Shown: positions 43,078 through 51,125 of the stretch, piece after piece
Layout of the letters: each line of letters opens with the position of its first letter
Numbering within the stretch: the stretch's first letter is position 1
Source: UBA1926 sp002337215
GTDB lineage: Bacteria; Planctomycetota; Phycisphaerae; Phycisphaerales; UBA1924
DNA: 64,000 nucleotides
Reading direction: 5' to 3'
Assembly: GCA_963973795.1 (NCBI GenBank)
Contig: CAXBAF010000016.1
Location: 1 to 64,000 of the forward strand
Made by a program: the position numbers and the translations under genes
The notes under the pieces: generated by a model
What the model saw: only the letters and a program-made list of their open reading frames with translations
Databases searched by the model: none
Told to the model about the DNA's origin: nothing

Positions 43078-44064
43078 TCACACGCCGGGCTGCGCCGCCG
43101 CCCGCGCGATCGTCTGCGGTGATTCGGGTTCACCTGTCCTCGAACTCAGCAGCACGGCCTCCGCGGTTGAGAGCAGGCCCACCCAGTCCGTCGCGGGCTC
43201 GCCCGCGTGCGATCCATCGATCGCTCCGCGCACCGCATCGGCGACGACGCCCTCGAACCCCGCGTTCGGGCCGTCCGTCCGTGAGGAATCCTGCTTCTTC
43301 CCCTCGGCGTCCACCCAGTCGAACCCGCTCGGGCGCACCGTAAACCGTCCGCTCGCCCCGCTCAGCGTGATCCGCCATCCCCAGGGTGCCCGGTCCGAGA
43401 TCAGCAGTTGCCCGCAACGCCCGTCGGCGAAACGGAGCAACGCCGCGGCGCTGCCCTCCAACTCGCTGAGCCGCTTGGTGGGTCGTGCCGCCGCGGCGTC
43501 CACGAGTTCCGGCTGTCCGACAAGCGTCTGGACGGTGTCGAGCGCACCGAGCATCGCCGCGGCCGCGCCGCCCACGCCCGGCGGTGCGAACGACTCGATC
43601 GTGATGAGGTTTGCCTGGCCGAAGTCGCTGAACGCGTCCTCGGCGGCGCGGAAACTCGGCTGCCGGCGGACACGGGGAACAAGACGAATTCCCGCCGCGG
43701 GGCTTGTGCCACCGGTCTCTTTGAAGAGCCCGCTTTCACCCGCCTGGATCAACCCGGTCGCTGGGGAGACAGTCGTGAGCACCGCGGTGCCCGACGCTCG
43801 GAGTTCCGCCAGGGTCCGCCCATCGAGCGAGCCGGTCTCGCTGTCCGGGAACGCCGCGATCAGCACCATGCTCGGCTTCTCGGCCATCACCGTCGCCCGG
43901 AGATCGTCAAACACGCGGACATCGTCGTCGTTGAGAGACTCGCGGACCGCCTCGGGATTCGGCCCCCCCGCGGCGACAAGCGTCGCGCCCGCGTCGCGGA
44001 CGATCGCCGCGAGCCGGCTCGCCGCGGATCCCCCAGCCCAGATGATCGCATCGCTCGCGCCCAT
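43078..44064 (-). CDS. Gfo/Idh/MocA-like oxidoreductase (divergent)
   Basis: 328 aa. The N-terminal part looks like a Rossmann domain (AIIWAGGSAASRLAAIVRDAG, ATLVAAGGPNPEAV, and VLIAAFPDS in the place of the NxxH-type motif). The second half (about 125-300) is alpha/beta with a SGASGRFTVRPSGFDW strand set as in the Gfo/Idh C-domain. The usual EKP motif is not obvious, so cofactor use and activity are uncertain. TAATCT 6 nt before the ATG suggests a leaderless message. Confidence 0.5.
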   Translation of the reverse strand: MGASDAIIWAGGSAASRLAAIVRDAGATLVAAGGPNPEAVRESLNDDDVRVFDDLRATVMAEKPSMVLIAAFPDSETGSLDGRTLAELRASGTAVLTTVSPATGLIQAGESGLFKETGGTSPAAGIRLVPRVRRQPSFRAAEDAFSDFGQANLITIESFAPPGVGGAAAAMLGALDTVQTLVGQPELVDAAAARPTKRLSELEGSAAALLRFADGRCGQLLISDRAPWGWRITLSGASGRFTVRPSGFDWVDAEGKKQDSSRTDGPNAGFEGVVADAVRGAIDGSHAGEPATDWVGLLSTAEAVLLSSRTGEPESPQTIARAAAQPGV

Positions 44065-44070
44065 GTCGAC

Positions 44071-44076
44071 AGATTA
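44071..44076 (-). promoter_or_regulatory. TANNNT -10 element (TAATCT) for the Gfo/Idh-like gene
   Basis: TAATCT on the minus strand is 6 nt before ATG 44064. Confidence 0.45.
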
Positions 44077-44128
44077 GCCTTCCGCCCATCCGGCCGCATC
44101 GGGACCGAAGCCGGATAGACTTCTCCAA

Positions 44129-44620
44129 GCGCGGCAAGGCGGTCGCGTGCCGGCGTCCCCGCCTTCGGACCGGGGCGTCGCGCATGAGGAAAGTCCGAGC
44201 ACGGCAGGGCACGGTGGTGGGCAACACCCACCCGTCGGGTGTGGTCCCCGGCGAGCGGTAGATCCCCGCAAGGTTCGTCCTGCGGGGGGCGTGAAGAAAC
44301 CAGACCGCCGATGGCCAGGGCCAGTTCTTCGGAGCGGGCATTGGCACAGGCAAGGGTGAGACGGTGCGGTAAGAGCGCACCGGTCCGGTGGCGACACCGG
44401 GCGACCAGGACTCCACACCGCGTGCAAGCTCAAGCAGGCGCCAGGCCGGCCCGGTCAATGGCGTCGGGTAGAGTGCTGAGGGGAAACCCTCCAGTCCGTC
44501 GGCAACGGCGGACGCAGAGAAATGACCGCCCACCGGTGGTGCCGCATTCAGAGCCCCCGTCAATGCAACGGGTGCGGATCAACGCGACCGGGGACAGAAC
44601 TCGGCTTACCAGCCGCGCGA
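44129..44620 (+). ncRNA. rnpB: RNase P RNA (bacterial type A-like)
   Basis: The universally conserved core is present: GAGGAAAGTCCGAGC at 44186-44200 (P4 5' strand and J3/4), AGAGAAATGACCGCC near 44517-44532 (CR IV-V region), and ACAGAACTCGGCTTA at 44594-44608 (P4 3' strand). The ends pair as P1: GCGCGGC (44129-44135) with GCCGCGC (44612-44618). The RNA is the catalytic part of RNase P, which cuts the 5' leader from pre-tRNAs. At about 490 nt it is longer than the usual 350-420, so some helices are extended. A terminator follows directly. Confidence 0.95.
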
Positions 44621-44628
44621 CCACAGAC

Positions 44629-44666
44629 ATGGGCCCTCGCGAGAGCGGGGGCCCATGGCCGTTTTT
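44629..44666 (+). terminator. Rho-independent terminator of RNase P RNA
   Basis: ATGGGCCCTCGC and GCGGGGGCCCAT form a long stem with a GAGA loop (one mismatch region), followed after 6 nt by GTTTTT. Confidence 0.8.
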
Positions 44667-44710
44667 GAACCGCGACCGACACTGCGCAGATGCTGCTCGG
44701 GGGCGATGAC

Positions 44711-46126
44711 TCAGACGGATGCTTCAGAATCTTCCGACGATTCGGGATTGAGCTTCATGATCTCATCCAGCACGACCGTTGCGAACGCACCGCGGGGCAG
44801 ATCGAACGCAACCCGGATGTACGGCCCCAGTTCGTCCGACCCGCCCTCAACCTCGGTGTTGGTCACCGGGCACCGCAAGGGCCGGCGGGTGCCGCCGATC
44901 ATCGGCAGATCGAACTCGGCGGGGTCCGGCAGCGTCTCGGGCGTGAATCCGAATTCGCCGAGCATCTCGACCTCCACGGCGTCGACCGCTCCCGCCGCCC
45001 GCTTCATCTTCCGCCCCCACAGCGGACCCGACGCGCAGAACTCCATCGCCTTGTAGCGGGCCATGAATTCCTCGTCGGCGAGCGACACCTCGTCCACGAC
45101 CGCCGGGTTCCGCCCCGCATGCGTCACGGTGACGTCGCCCTCGAACAGCGTGCCAAACGTGCCACCTTCGATCCGCCGGTCGAGCACCGCGTTGAACACG
45201 GCCGACTGAAACGCGGAGATGTAGAACCCGAGGATGTCGGGGTCGATCGCGTCGATCGCTTGCTCGGGCGATTCGCCGTTCGCGAGCGCGATGAGCGCGA
45301 GTCGCTCGGTTTTGAACGCGTGCGGGAACGCGTCGCGGGCGGCCTTGTAGTCCTTGGCGGCGTAGTGCTCGCGGGCCGGGCGTTGCTGGTCAGGCGAGGT
45401 CTCCGAGGGCCCGAGCAGCAGATCGAGCGCGGTGACGGGATCGCGCCGGAGGATCGCCTGGCCGATGAGGTGGTTGTTCTCGAGGTAGCCGAAGCGTTGG
45501 GGGCCGAAGCGTTCGGGGGCGCCCTGCTGTTCGAGGACACGCATGACGCGGAGGGCGGTGCGGACGTCGGTCGGCGCGACACCCCGGACCTTGATCGAGA
45601 ACCGGTTGCCCGCGAGATGTCCCCGGCGCAGCTTGTTGTCGTGCTGGTCGGCCCAGAGGATCTTGACCCGCTCGTGCTCAAAGTGGGGGAAGTCATCGAC
45701 CGTCTTGCCCGGGGTGTGGACGCTGACGACCTGACGCGTGATCGCCTGCTTGTCCTTGAGGCCCGCGTAGCCGACCGCCGATCGCTTCACACCGAAGTGG
45801 CGGGCGATGAGCGCGTACATCTCCATCGCGGTCATGCCGCGTTTTTCGACGAGCAGGTAGATGTGCTCGCCCGACCCGCTCGGGGCGTAGAGCGGCAGTT
45901 CCTCGACGAGGAAATCCTCTGGGACTTCCTTCAGCCGCCCCCCGATGCCGGGAATGTCGGCCGAGAGGTACGCGGCGGGTGTGATGTGCGGACTCGTATC
46001 GATAACCTCGACTCCTCTGTATGCCAGCCTGAGGGCATACCCGGCGACTTGATCCCGAGACCCATGGTAAACCCGTGCCCCCTCTCGGAATGCATACCAT
46101 CGCCCGATGCCAGAAGTTGTTGACAT
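44711..46126 (-). CDS. truD: tRNA pseudouridine synthase TruD
   Basis: TruD family, which isomerises U13 in tRNA-Glu. Conserved pieces: KEVPEDFLVEE, GYAGLKDKQAITRQ with the catalytic Asp in the GxKDK motif, NRFSIKVRG, ERFGPQRFG, NHLIGQAIL and FYISAFQSAVFN. The start is a problem: homology begins near 46010, but no ATG, GTG or TTG lies in frame until ATG 46126, which would overlap the divergent rimO start by 20 bp. Either that ATG is used or translation starts at a rare codon such as CTG 46027. The gene is downstream of rimO in opposite orientation and beside RNase P RNA, giving an RNA-maturation neighbourhood. Confidence 0.85.
   Translation of the reverse strand: MSTTSGIGRWYAFREGARVYHGSRDQVAGYALRLAYRGVEVIDTSPHITPAAYLSADIPGIGGRLKEVPEDFLVEELPLYAPSGSGEHIYLLVEKRGMTAMEMYALIARHFGVKRSAVGYAGLKDKQAITRQVVSVHTPGKTVDDFPHFEHERVKILWADQHDNKLRRGHLAGNRFSIKVRGVAPTDVRTALRVMRVLEQQGAPERFGPQRFGYLENNHLIGQAILRRDPVTALDLLLGPSETSPDQQRPAREHYAAKDYKAARDAFPHAFKTERLALIALANGESPEQAIDAIDPDILGFYISAFQSAVFNAVLDRRIEGGTFGTLFEGDVTVTHAGRNPAVVDEVSLADEEFMARYKAMEFCASGPLWGRKMKRAAGAVDAVEVEMLGEFGFTPETLPDPAEFDLPMIGGTRRPLRCPVTNTEVEGGSDELGPYIRVAFDLPRGAFATVVLDEIMKLNPESSEDSEASV
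46095..46100 (+). promoter_or_regulatory. TANNNT -10 element (TACCAT) for rimO
   Basis: TACCAT lies 6 nt before ATG 46107; no Shine-Dalgarno. The identical hexamer and spacing occurs at the polyprenyl synthase gene (39775). Confidence 0.45.
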
Positions 46127-47804
46127 TCCGACTGATAATCCCCTCGATCCCGGCGGAGGCGATCTCGACGAGATCCGCACCGTCTCGTTCGTCAGCCTCG
46201 GCTGCCCCAAGAACACCGTGGACAGCGAGAAAATGCTGGGCCTGCTCGCCGAGGACGGCATCGCCCCGGTCTCCGCGACCGCGGACGGGGACAACGAGCA
46301 CGACGATCTCTCGGTCGCCGGATCCGAGCAGGACACCAGCGCCAGCGCCGGACGGATTACCCCCGCCGACGCCGTTGTCGTCAATACCTGCGGCTTCCTC
46401 GAGGCCAGCAAGGACGAATCTCTGGCGGTCGTCCGCGAGGCCGTCGAACGCAAGAACCGGGGCGAGATCAAACGCGTTGTCGTCGCGGGCTGCCTGGTCC
46501 AGCGACACCGCGCCAAGATCCTCGACTGGGTTCCGGGTGTCGATGCGATGCTCGGGGTGTTCGATCGCGAGAAGGTCATCGAGGCCGTCCGTGGTCCCAG
46601 AGCCGTCCGTGAATCCCTCGAGGAGGCCGTGGAGGCGGGTCCCAACTATTGGATCAGCGCCAACGGGCTTGCGAAAGCCAAGACCCTCGGCCAACAGACC
46701 GCGGGCCTGACCGTCAACGGCAAGGACGGCAAGGGCATCGGCTATTTCGAGTCGGATTCCGCCCGCCTCCGGCTGACGCCCAGGCACTACGCCTACCTCC
46801 GCATCGCAGAGGGGTGCAACCAGAACTGCGCCTTCTGCACGATCCCGAGCATCCGGGGCAAGATGCGGTCCAAGCCGCTCGACCGCATCGAAGAAGAGGC
46901 CCGCGAACTCGTGAGAGACGGCGCCTTCGAGCTCATGCTCATCGGGCAGGACACCACCTCCTACGGCGACGACATCGGGACGGGACTCGCGGCGGGCAAG
47001 GGCCTCCCCGAACTTCTCACCCGCGTCTGCAACGCCGTGACGCAGGAAGGCGGCGCGGGTTGGGTCCGCCTCATGTACGCCTACCCGACCAACTTCGACG
47101 ACCGCATCATCGACACCTTCGCCGAGCTCTCGCAGAAGGGCCGTCTGCTTCCCTACCTCGATATCCCTCTCCAGCACGGCTCGTCCCGCGTGCTCGAACT
47201 CATGCGTCGCAACGTCACACGCGAACAGCAGCAGGAACTCTGCGAGAAGATGCGGGAACGCATCCCCGGGATGGCGATCCGCACGACCTTCATCACGGGC
47301 TTTCCGGGAGAGACCGAGCAGGATCACCAGGAACTACTCGAGTTCATCGAAGAGGTCGGATTCGACGCCGTCGGCTGCTTCCGATACAGCAACGAGCCGG
47401 GCACCCGGGCGGGCACGATGGACGACGACCCGTCGCTCCACGTCCCCGATGAGGTCAAGGAACGCCGCTACGCCGAGATCATGGCGCTGCAGCAGGAGAT
47501 CGCTTTCGAGCAGGCCGAGTTCGTCGCCGAGCAGTTCGACCCGTCGAATCCCGACGAAACCGGCAGCCGGTTCGATGTCCTGATCGACGAAGCAGCCGGC
47601 CAGACCGAGGACGGCAACCATCTCTACCGAGGCCGAACGTACTTCCAGGCCCCCCAGATCGACGCGACGACTTACATCGAGTCGAAGCGGGAACTCAGCC
47701 CGGGCGAACTCGTTCGCTGCACGATCGTCGCCGCCGACGGTTACGACCTCATCGCCCGCCCCAGCGAAGAACTCGAGCGAAAGGTCTCGCTGCCACTGGC
47801 ATGA
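46107..47804 (+). CDS. rimO: ribosomal protein S12 methylthiotransferase
   Basis: 565 aa, about 120 residues longer than typical RimO. The UPF0004 domain has its three cluster cysteines: Cys33 (SLGCPKNTVDSE), Cys95 (NTCGFLEASKDES) and Cys129. The radical SAM motif is C237-x3-C241-x2-C244 (EGCNQNCAFCTIPSIRG), and a C-terminal TRAM domain ends the protein. The extra length comes from a polar insertion at about 52-88 and another at about 165-225, both before the radical SAM core. It adds a methylthio group to an Asp of S12. Confidence 0.93.
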   Translation: MPEVVDIPTDNPLDPGGGDLDEIRTVSFVSLGCPKNTVDSEKMLGLLAEDGIAPVSATADGDNEHDDLSVAGSEQDTSASAGRITPADAVVVNTCGFLEASKDESLAVVREAVERKNRGEIKRVVVAGCLVQRHRAKILDWVPGVDAMLGVFDREKVIEAVRGPRAVRESLEEAVEAGPNYWISANGLAKAKTLGQQTAGLTVNGKDGKGIGYFESDSARLRLTPRHYAYLRIAEGCNQNCAFCTIPSIRGKMRSKPLDRIEEEARELVRDGAFELMLIGQDTTSYGDDIGTGLAAGKGLPELLTRVCNAVTQEGGAGWVRLMYAYPTNFDDRIIDTFAELSQKGRLLPYLDIPLQHGSSRVLELMRRNVTREQQQELCEKMRERIPGMAIRTTFITGFPGETEQDHQELLEFIEEVGFDAVGCFRYSNEPGTRAGTMDDDPSLHVPDEVKERRYAEIMALQQEIAFEQAEFVAEQFDPSNPDETGSRFDVLIDEAAGQTEDGNHLYRGRTYFQAPQIDATTYIESKRELSPGELVRCTIVAADGYDLIARPSEELERKVSLPLA

Positions 47805-47834
47805 ATGCTGCCTCGATACATCGGGCCGGATAAG

Positions 47835-47858
47835 AAAAAGAGCACCATGTCGGTGCTC
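47835..47858 (-). terminator. Rho-independent terminator of the PEP-CTERM-like gene
   Basis: On the minus strand GAGCACC and GGTGCTC form a 7-bp stem with a 5-nt loop followed by TTTTT, 45 nt after the gene's stop at 47903. Confidence 0.8.
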
Positions 47859-47902
47859 CTTGCAGAGTCGCATTTTGGTGTATCGCAGTCTGGATCAGCC
47901 GA

Positions 47903-48484
47903 TCAGCGGCGACGCCAGCTGGCGGCAATACCGGCCATTCCGAGCATCAGGGCGGATGCCGGTGTCGGCACATTGACGCCCCACACGCTCGACGCGCCGA
48001 TCGCCTGGATGTGCGCCACGAAGTGGAAGTCGCTGTTCGCGAACGCCTCGTACGCATCGGCGAAGCTCGCTCCGTTCAGGTCGAAGCGGAGCGTGAGCGA
48101 GTCGCCCGCATCGAGGCCGTTGTGAACCGGAGACGGATCCGCACGGAAACTCATGAACGTCCCGGCCCAGCCGGTGCTGTGATCGATCGAGCCGGGCGGG
48201 TTGGCGTGCCCCCCCGCAGACCAGTCCGGGCCGATGAGTTCCGAGAACGTGAGTCCAGACGTCACCGTCGAGTTCTCGATCAGAAGCGATGTGATGACCC
48301 CGGGGCCGGCCGAAGCGTTGGTCAGGACGAAATCGATTGACCCCCCGGCATCGAATGCTTCGACGCCGAGATGGAGATGATCAGTCACCACGCTATCGGC
48401 GTTCTCGAAGATCATGAACGGCATCGGGCCGGCGAATGCCGCAGCCGAGCTCAGCAGTGTTGTCATTGCAAAGGTGGTCTTCAT
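47903..48484 (-). CDS. exported protein with PEP-CTERM-like sorting tail
   Basis: 193 aa from ATG 48484 with AGGAGG 7 nt upstream. A signal peptide (MKTTFAMTTLLSSAAAFAG) is followed by a beta-sandwich-like domain of unknown function (about 20-165) and a C-terminal VPTPASALMLGMAGIAASWRRR: PxP motif, hydrophobic helix, Arg cluster, i.e. a PEP-CTERM-like sorting signal. Likely attached to the surface after exosortase-type processing (inference). Confidence 0.8.
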   Translation of the reverse strand: MKTTFAMTTLLSSAAAFAGPMPFMIFENADSVVTDHLHLGVEAFDAGGSIDFVLTNASAGPGVITSLLIENSTVTSGLTFSELIGPDWSAGGHANPPGSIDHSTGWAGTFMSFRADPSPVHNGLDAGDSLTLRFDLNGASFADAYEAFANSDFHFVAHIQAIGASSVWGVNVPTPASALMLGMAGIAASWRRR

Positions 48485-48647
48485 CTCTGTGCCTCCTGAC
48501 CGGCGGAGCGAACCGCGGTTTCTCATCCACGAAATTAGCGGACCAGGGCGAGAGGTCAGAAGAAAATCTGGAAAATTCCCAAAATCAATTGGCATTTTAT
48601 CAATTCCGTAAGATGTTTGGGCTGGATTTCTCGGTGGATGTGCTGGG

Positions 48648-49139
48648 TTACATCGCTTTGACCGCCTCAAGCACCTCTTCCGCGTGATTGGGAACCTTCA
48701 CTTTATCCCATCGTTTCGCGACCTTCCCGTCCGCGTCGATCAGGTAGGTCGTCCGTTGGATGCCCATGTACGTCTTCCCGTACATGCTCTTCTCGACCCA
48801 GACGCCGTACTTCGGGCAGACAACCGGGTCAGGCTTCCCCTCCTCATTCACCCGATCGTCGGCGAGCAGCGGGTAGGACAAGTCCTCCTTGTCGGCGAAC
48901 TTCTTCTTGCTCTTCGGGGGCAGGATCGACACGCCGACCACCGCCGCCCCGATCTTCTGGAAGGCCTTGCCGAGGTCGCGAAAGTCACACGCTTCTTGCG
49001 TGCACCCGCTCGTCATGTCCTTGGGATAAAAGAACATCACGAGCGGTGAGCCCGCGTAGTCCTTCAGGCTGTGCTTCTTCTCGTCCTGGTCCTTGAGCGT
49101 GAACGCGGGGGCTTTCTTACCGGGGTCGATGAGCGGCAT
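48648..49139 (-). CDS. bcp: thioredoxin-dependent thiol peroxidase (BCP-type peroxiredoxin)
   Basis: 163 aa from ATG 49139, which follows AGAGGA; an in-frame ATG at 49172 is a weaker choice. Peroxidatic Cys46 and resolving Cys51 are in TSGCTQEACDF, preceded by LVMFFYPKDMT, the BCP/PrxQ signature with an intra-helix disulfide. It reduces H2O2 and organic peroxides using thioredoxin in the cytoplasm. Confidence 0.93.
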   Translation of the reverse strand: MPLIDPGKKAPAFTLKDQDEKKHSLKDYAGSPLVMFFYPKDMTSGCTQEACDFRDLGKAFQKIGAAVVGVSILPPKSKKKFADKEDLSYPLLADDRVNEEGKPDPVVCPKYGVWVEKSMYGKTYMGIQRTTYLIDADGKVAKRWDKVKVPNHAEEVLEAVKAM

Positions 49140-49244
49140 TCGGACTGTCCTCTCTGGTTCGGCTTCGATCATTGAATATGCACGCGGGGCGTTGTTCCTC
49201 CGACGATATCGCACCGGAACACCTCCCGATGCACCCGATAGATC

Positions 49245-51083
49245 TCACCCGCCGAGCCCGCCGAGCCAGGCCGACGGATCAACCGCCCGCCGCGCGGGTT
49301 CCACCGCCCACGGCGGCATCGCCCGGGGCCAAGCCGTCCGATCCCCGTGCGGATCGAGAACCTCGATCCCGAGGTGGACCAACCCGTTCGCTTCGGCCGC
49401 CTCGGGCGGCAACGCGACCTCGATCAGAAGATCGTTCCCGTCGACACCGAGGTCGATGCCGGGGAGCGGCAGATCCCCGCCATCCGCACCGGGCAAAGCC
49501 TGCACTTCGGCGCCGCCCGACCCCGAGATCAGCACCACCGCGCGGCTCCGCGCGTACGGACCGATCCAGACGCGGGCCGACCAGCCACGCCCTGCGGCGC
49601 TCGGTTCCAGCAGCGTCCCCGCCGCGTCCCGCGACGCGCCGGGAAGCCGGAGGACGACACGCACGCCCGGCGTCGTTCCGAGTCGGGCGTTGCCGACCGA
49701 GAGAAGCCCGCTCGGGACCGATCCTGCGTCGTTCACCGCAGGTTGCCCGCCACCCGTCATCGCGGCCATCGACAGATCGCCCCGAAAAGTCCCGGTTGCG
49801 ACGCCGGGGGGCTCAAGGGGGACAACAGCCCCGTTGATGCGCGCGCCGCGGTTCTCTCCGGCGATCCGATAGACAGCCATCCCGTCGCGCACCAGTTCTC
49901 GTGGCGCGCGCAGCAAAGCCGCGTCGCGTGCGCGCAACGGCACCGGGCGGCCGATCGTCCCGCCTCCCATCGGAATGGCGCTCCCATCACCCGCCGAGAA
50001 CAGCATCGCGCCGATCGTCGCCGAGGACGACAACGATTCGGACTGCACACCGTCATCGACGACCCAGAGCGCCGCGTCGGGCAACCCGTTGAGCCAGTCT
50101 TCGGCCCGACGGGCTCGCTCACTCGCGGCGAGTTCGGTGTCGAGGAGAATCGAGAGAAGCGACGCCGCGGCCAAGTCGTCGGCGGTCCAGAGCGGCGCGA
50201 CGACGCGCGAGCTCGACTCGTCGCTGAATCCTCCGGCGCCCGCGAGCGCGTGCCGTACGCGGAGCGAGAGCACCGGGTCCGCGGCCCACAGCCGCGCGAG
50301 TCCGACCCGCCATCTCGCGGCGGTCTGCGCGCGCACGGTCCGCGCGAGCCGCTCGGCGATCGGCACCGGTGCCGATGCCGCCTCAACGACCGAGGCGTCG
50401 AGCAGGTCAGGCGTGATCGCGACCGTGCCACCCGATCCGTCCTCGGGATCGGGGTGCAGCCCGGTCGTCGCCAGGGCCGCGCGCCACGCCCGGGTCGGGT
50501 CAGCGCCCGCGGCAGAGAGAAAGCCCACAAGGTCGGCGCGCGCGCGCCACTCGTCGGGGACGGGGCTCGCCCACGGATCTTCCATCGGGCCCGCCGGTTG
50601 GTCCGGGTCAAACCCGAGCCGCATCCCGAGGATCGCGGGTCGCGAGAGCCAACGCAGACGGACCGGCTTGCCGTCGAGCCAAATCTCCTGGCCGACGGTG
50701 CCTCGTGGTAGATCCGCGAGCACGAACCAGGCAAGTCCCGATCGGTCGCGCGGGGCCTGGGCCGGCGTGAGCACATCCCAGACCGGGCCCGGCGGGAGCC
50801 AGCCCGACACGCGATCGGGCGCACGGAATCGCACCGCCGCGACGACGCCGCGGACTTCCTGTCCGTCCGGGAATCGGAGCGTGACTGTCGATCTGGGTTG
50901 CCCGGTATCGCCCACCCGAACCGGCATGACGAGCGGCAGCCCCGCGACGGCGTCGGTCTCGGTCAGGATTGGCTCGATATCACCGGCGGCCGCCTGTATT
51001 GAAACAGTCAGCGGCACCAAGGCGAGCAGCACGGCGAACCGCAGGATCAGCCGCGGAACCCATCGAAGGACCGGCTGCACCAC
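49245..51083 (-). CDS. hypothetical exported protein, large
   Basis: About 612 aa if GTG 51083 is used (adjacent GTG 51080 is possible); the ATG at 51149 would run into the divergent panB. The N-terminus has a hydrophobic stretch (LILRFAVLLALVPLTVSIQAAAGD) like a signal peptide. The remainder is Ala/Gly/Arg-rich beta-strand-like with no motif I know; it has WVVDD and GAMLFSAGDG segments. Frame length and composition support a real gene. Function unknown; probably periplasmic. Confidence 0.6.
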   Translation of the reverse strand: MVQPVLRWVPRLILRFAVLLALVPLTVSIQAAAGDIEPILTETDAVAGLPLVMPVRVGDTGQPRSTVTLRFPDGQEVRGVVAAVRFRAPDRVSGWLPPGPVWDVLTPAQAPRDRSGLAWFVLADLPRGTVGQEIWLDGKPVRLRWLSRPAILGMRLGFDPDQPAGPMEDPWASPVPDEWRARADLVGFLSAAGADPTRAWRAALATTGLHPDPEDGSGGTVAITPDLLDASVVEAASAPVPIAERLARTVRAQTAARWRVGLARLWAADPVLSLRVRHALAGAGGFSDESSSRVVAPLWTADDLAAASLLSILLDTELAASERARRAEDWLNGLPDAALWVVDDGVQSESLSSSATIGAMLFSAGDGSAIPMGGGTIGRPVPLRARDAALLRAPRELVRDGMAVYRIAGENRGARINGAVVPLEPPGVATGTFRGDLSMAAMTGGGQPAVNDAGSVPSGLLSVGNARLGTTPGVRVVLRLPGASRDAAGTLLEPSAAGRGWSARVWIGPYARSRAVVLISGSGGAEVQALPGADGGDLPLPGIDLGVDGNDLLIEVALPPEAAEANGLVHLGIEVLDPHGDRTAWPRAMPPWAVEPARRAVDPSAWLGGLGG

Positions 51084-51112
51084 GATTCGGCGGTGCCGGC
51101 CCGAGCCGTCTC

Positions 51113-51118
51113 TATACT
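51113..51118 (+). promoter_or_regulatory. TANNNT -10 element (TATACT) for panB
   Basis: TATACT lies 7 nt before ATG 51126; no Shine-Dalgarno. Confidence 0.5.
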
Positions 51119-51125
51119 GTGGGCG

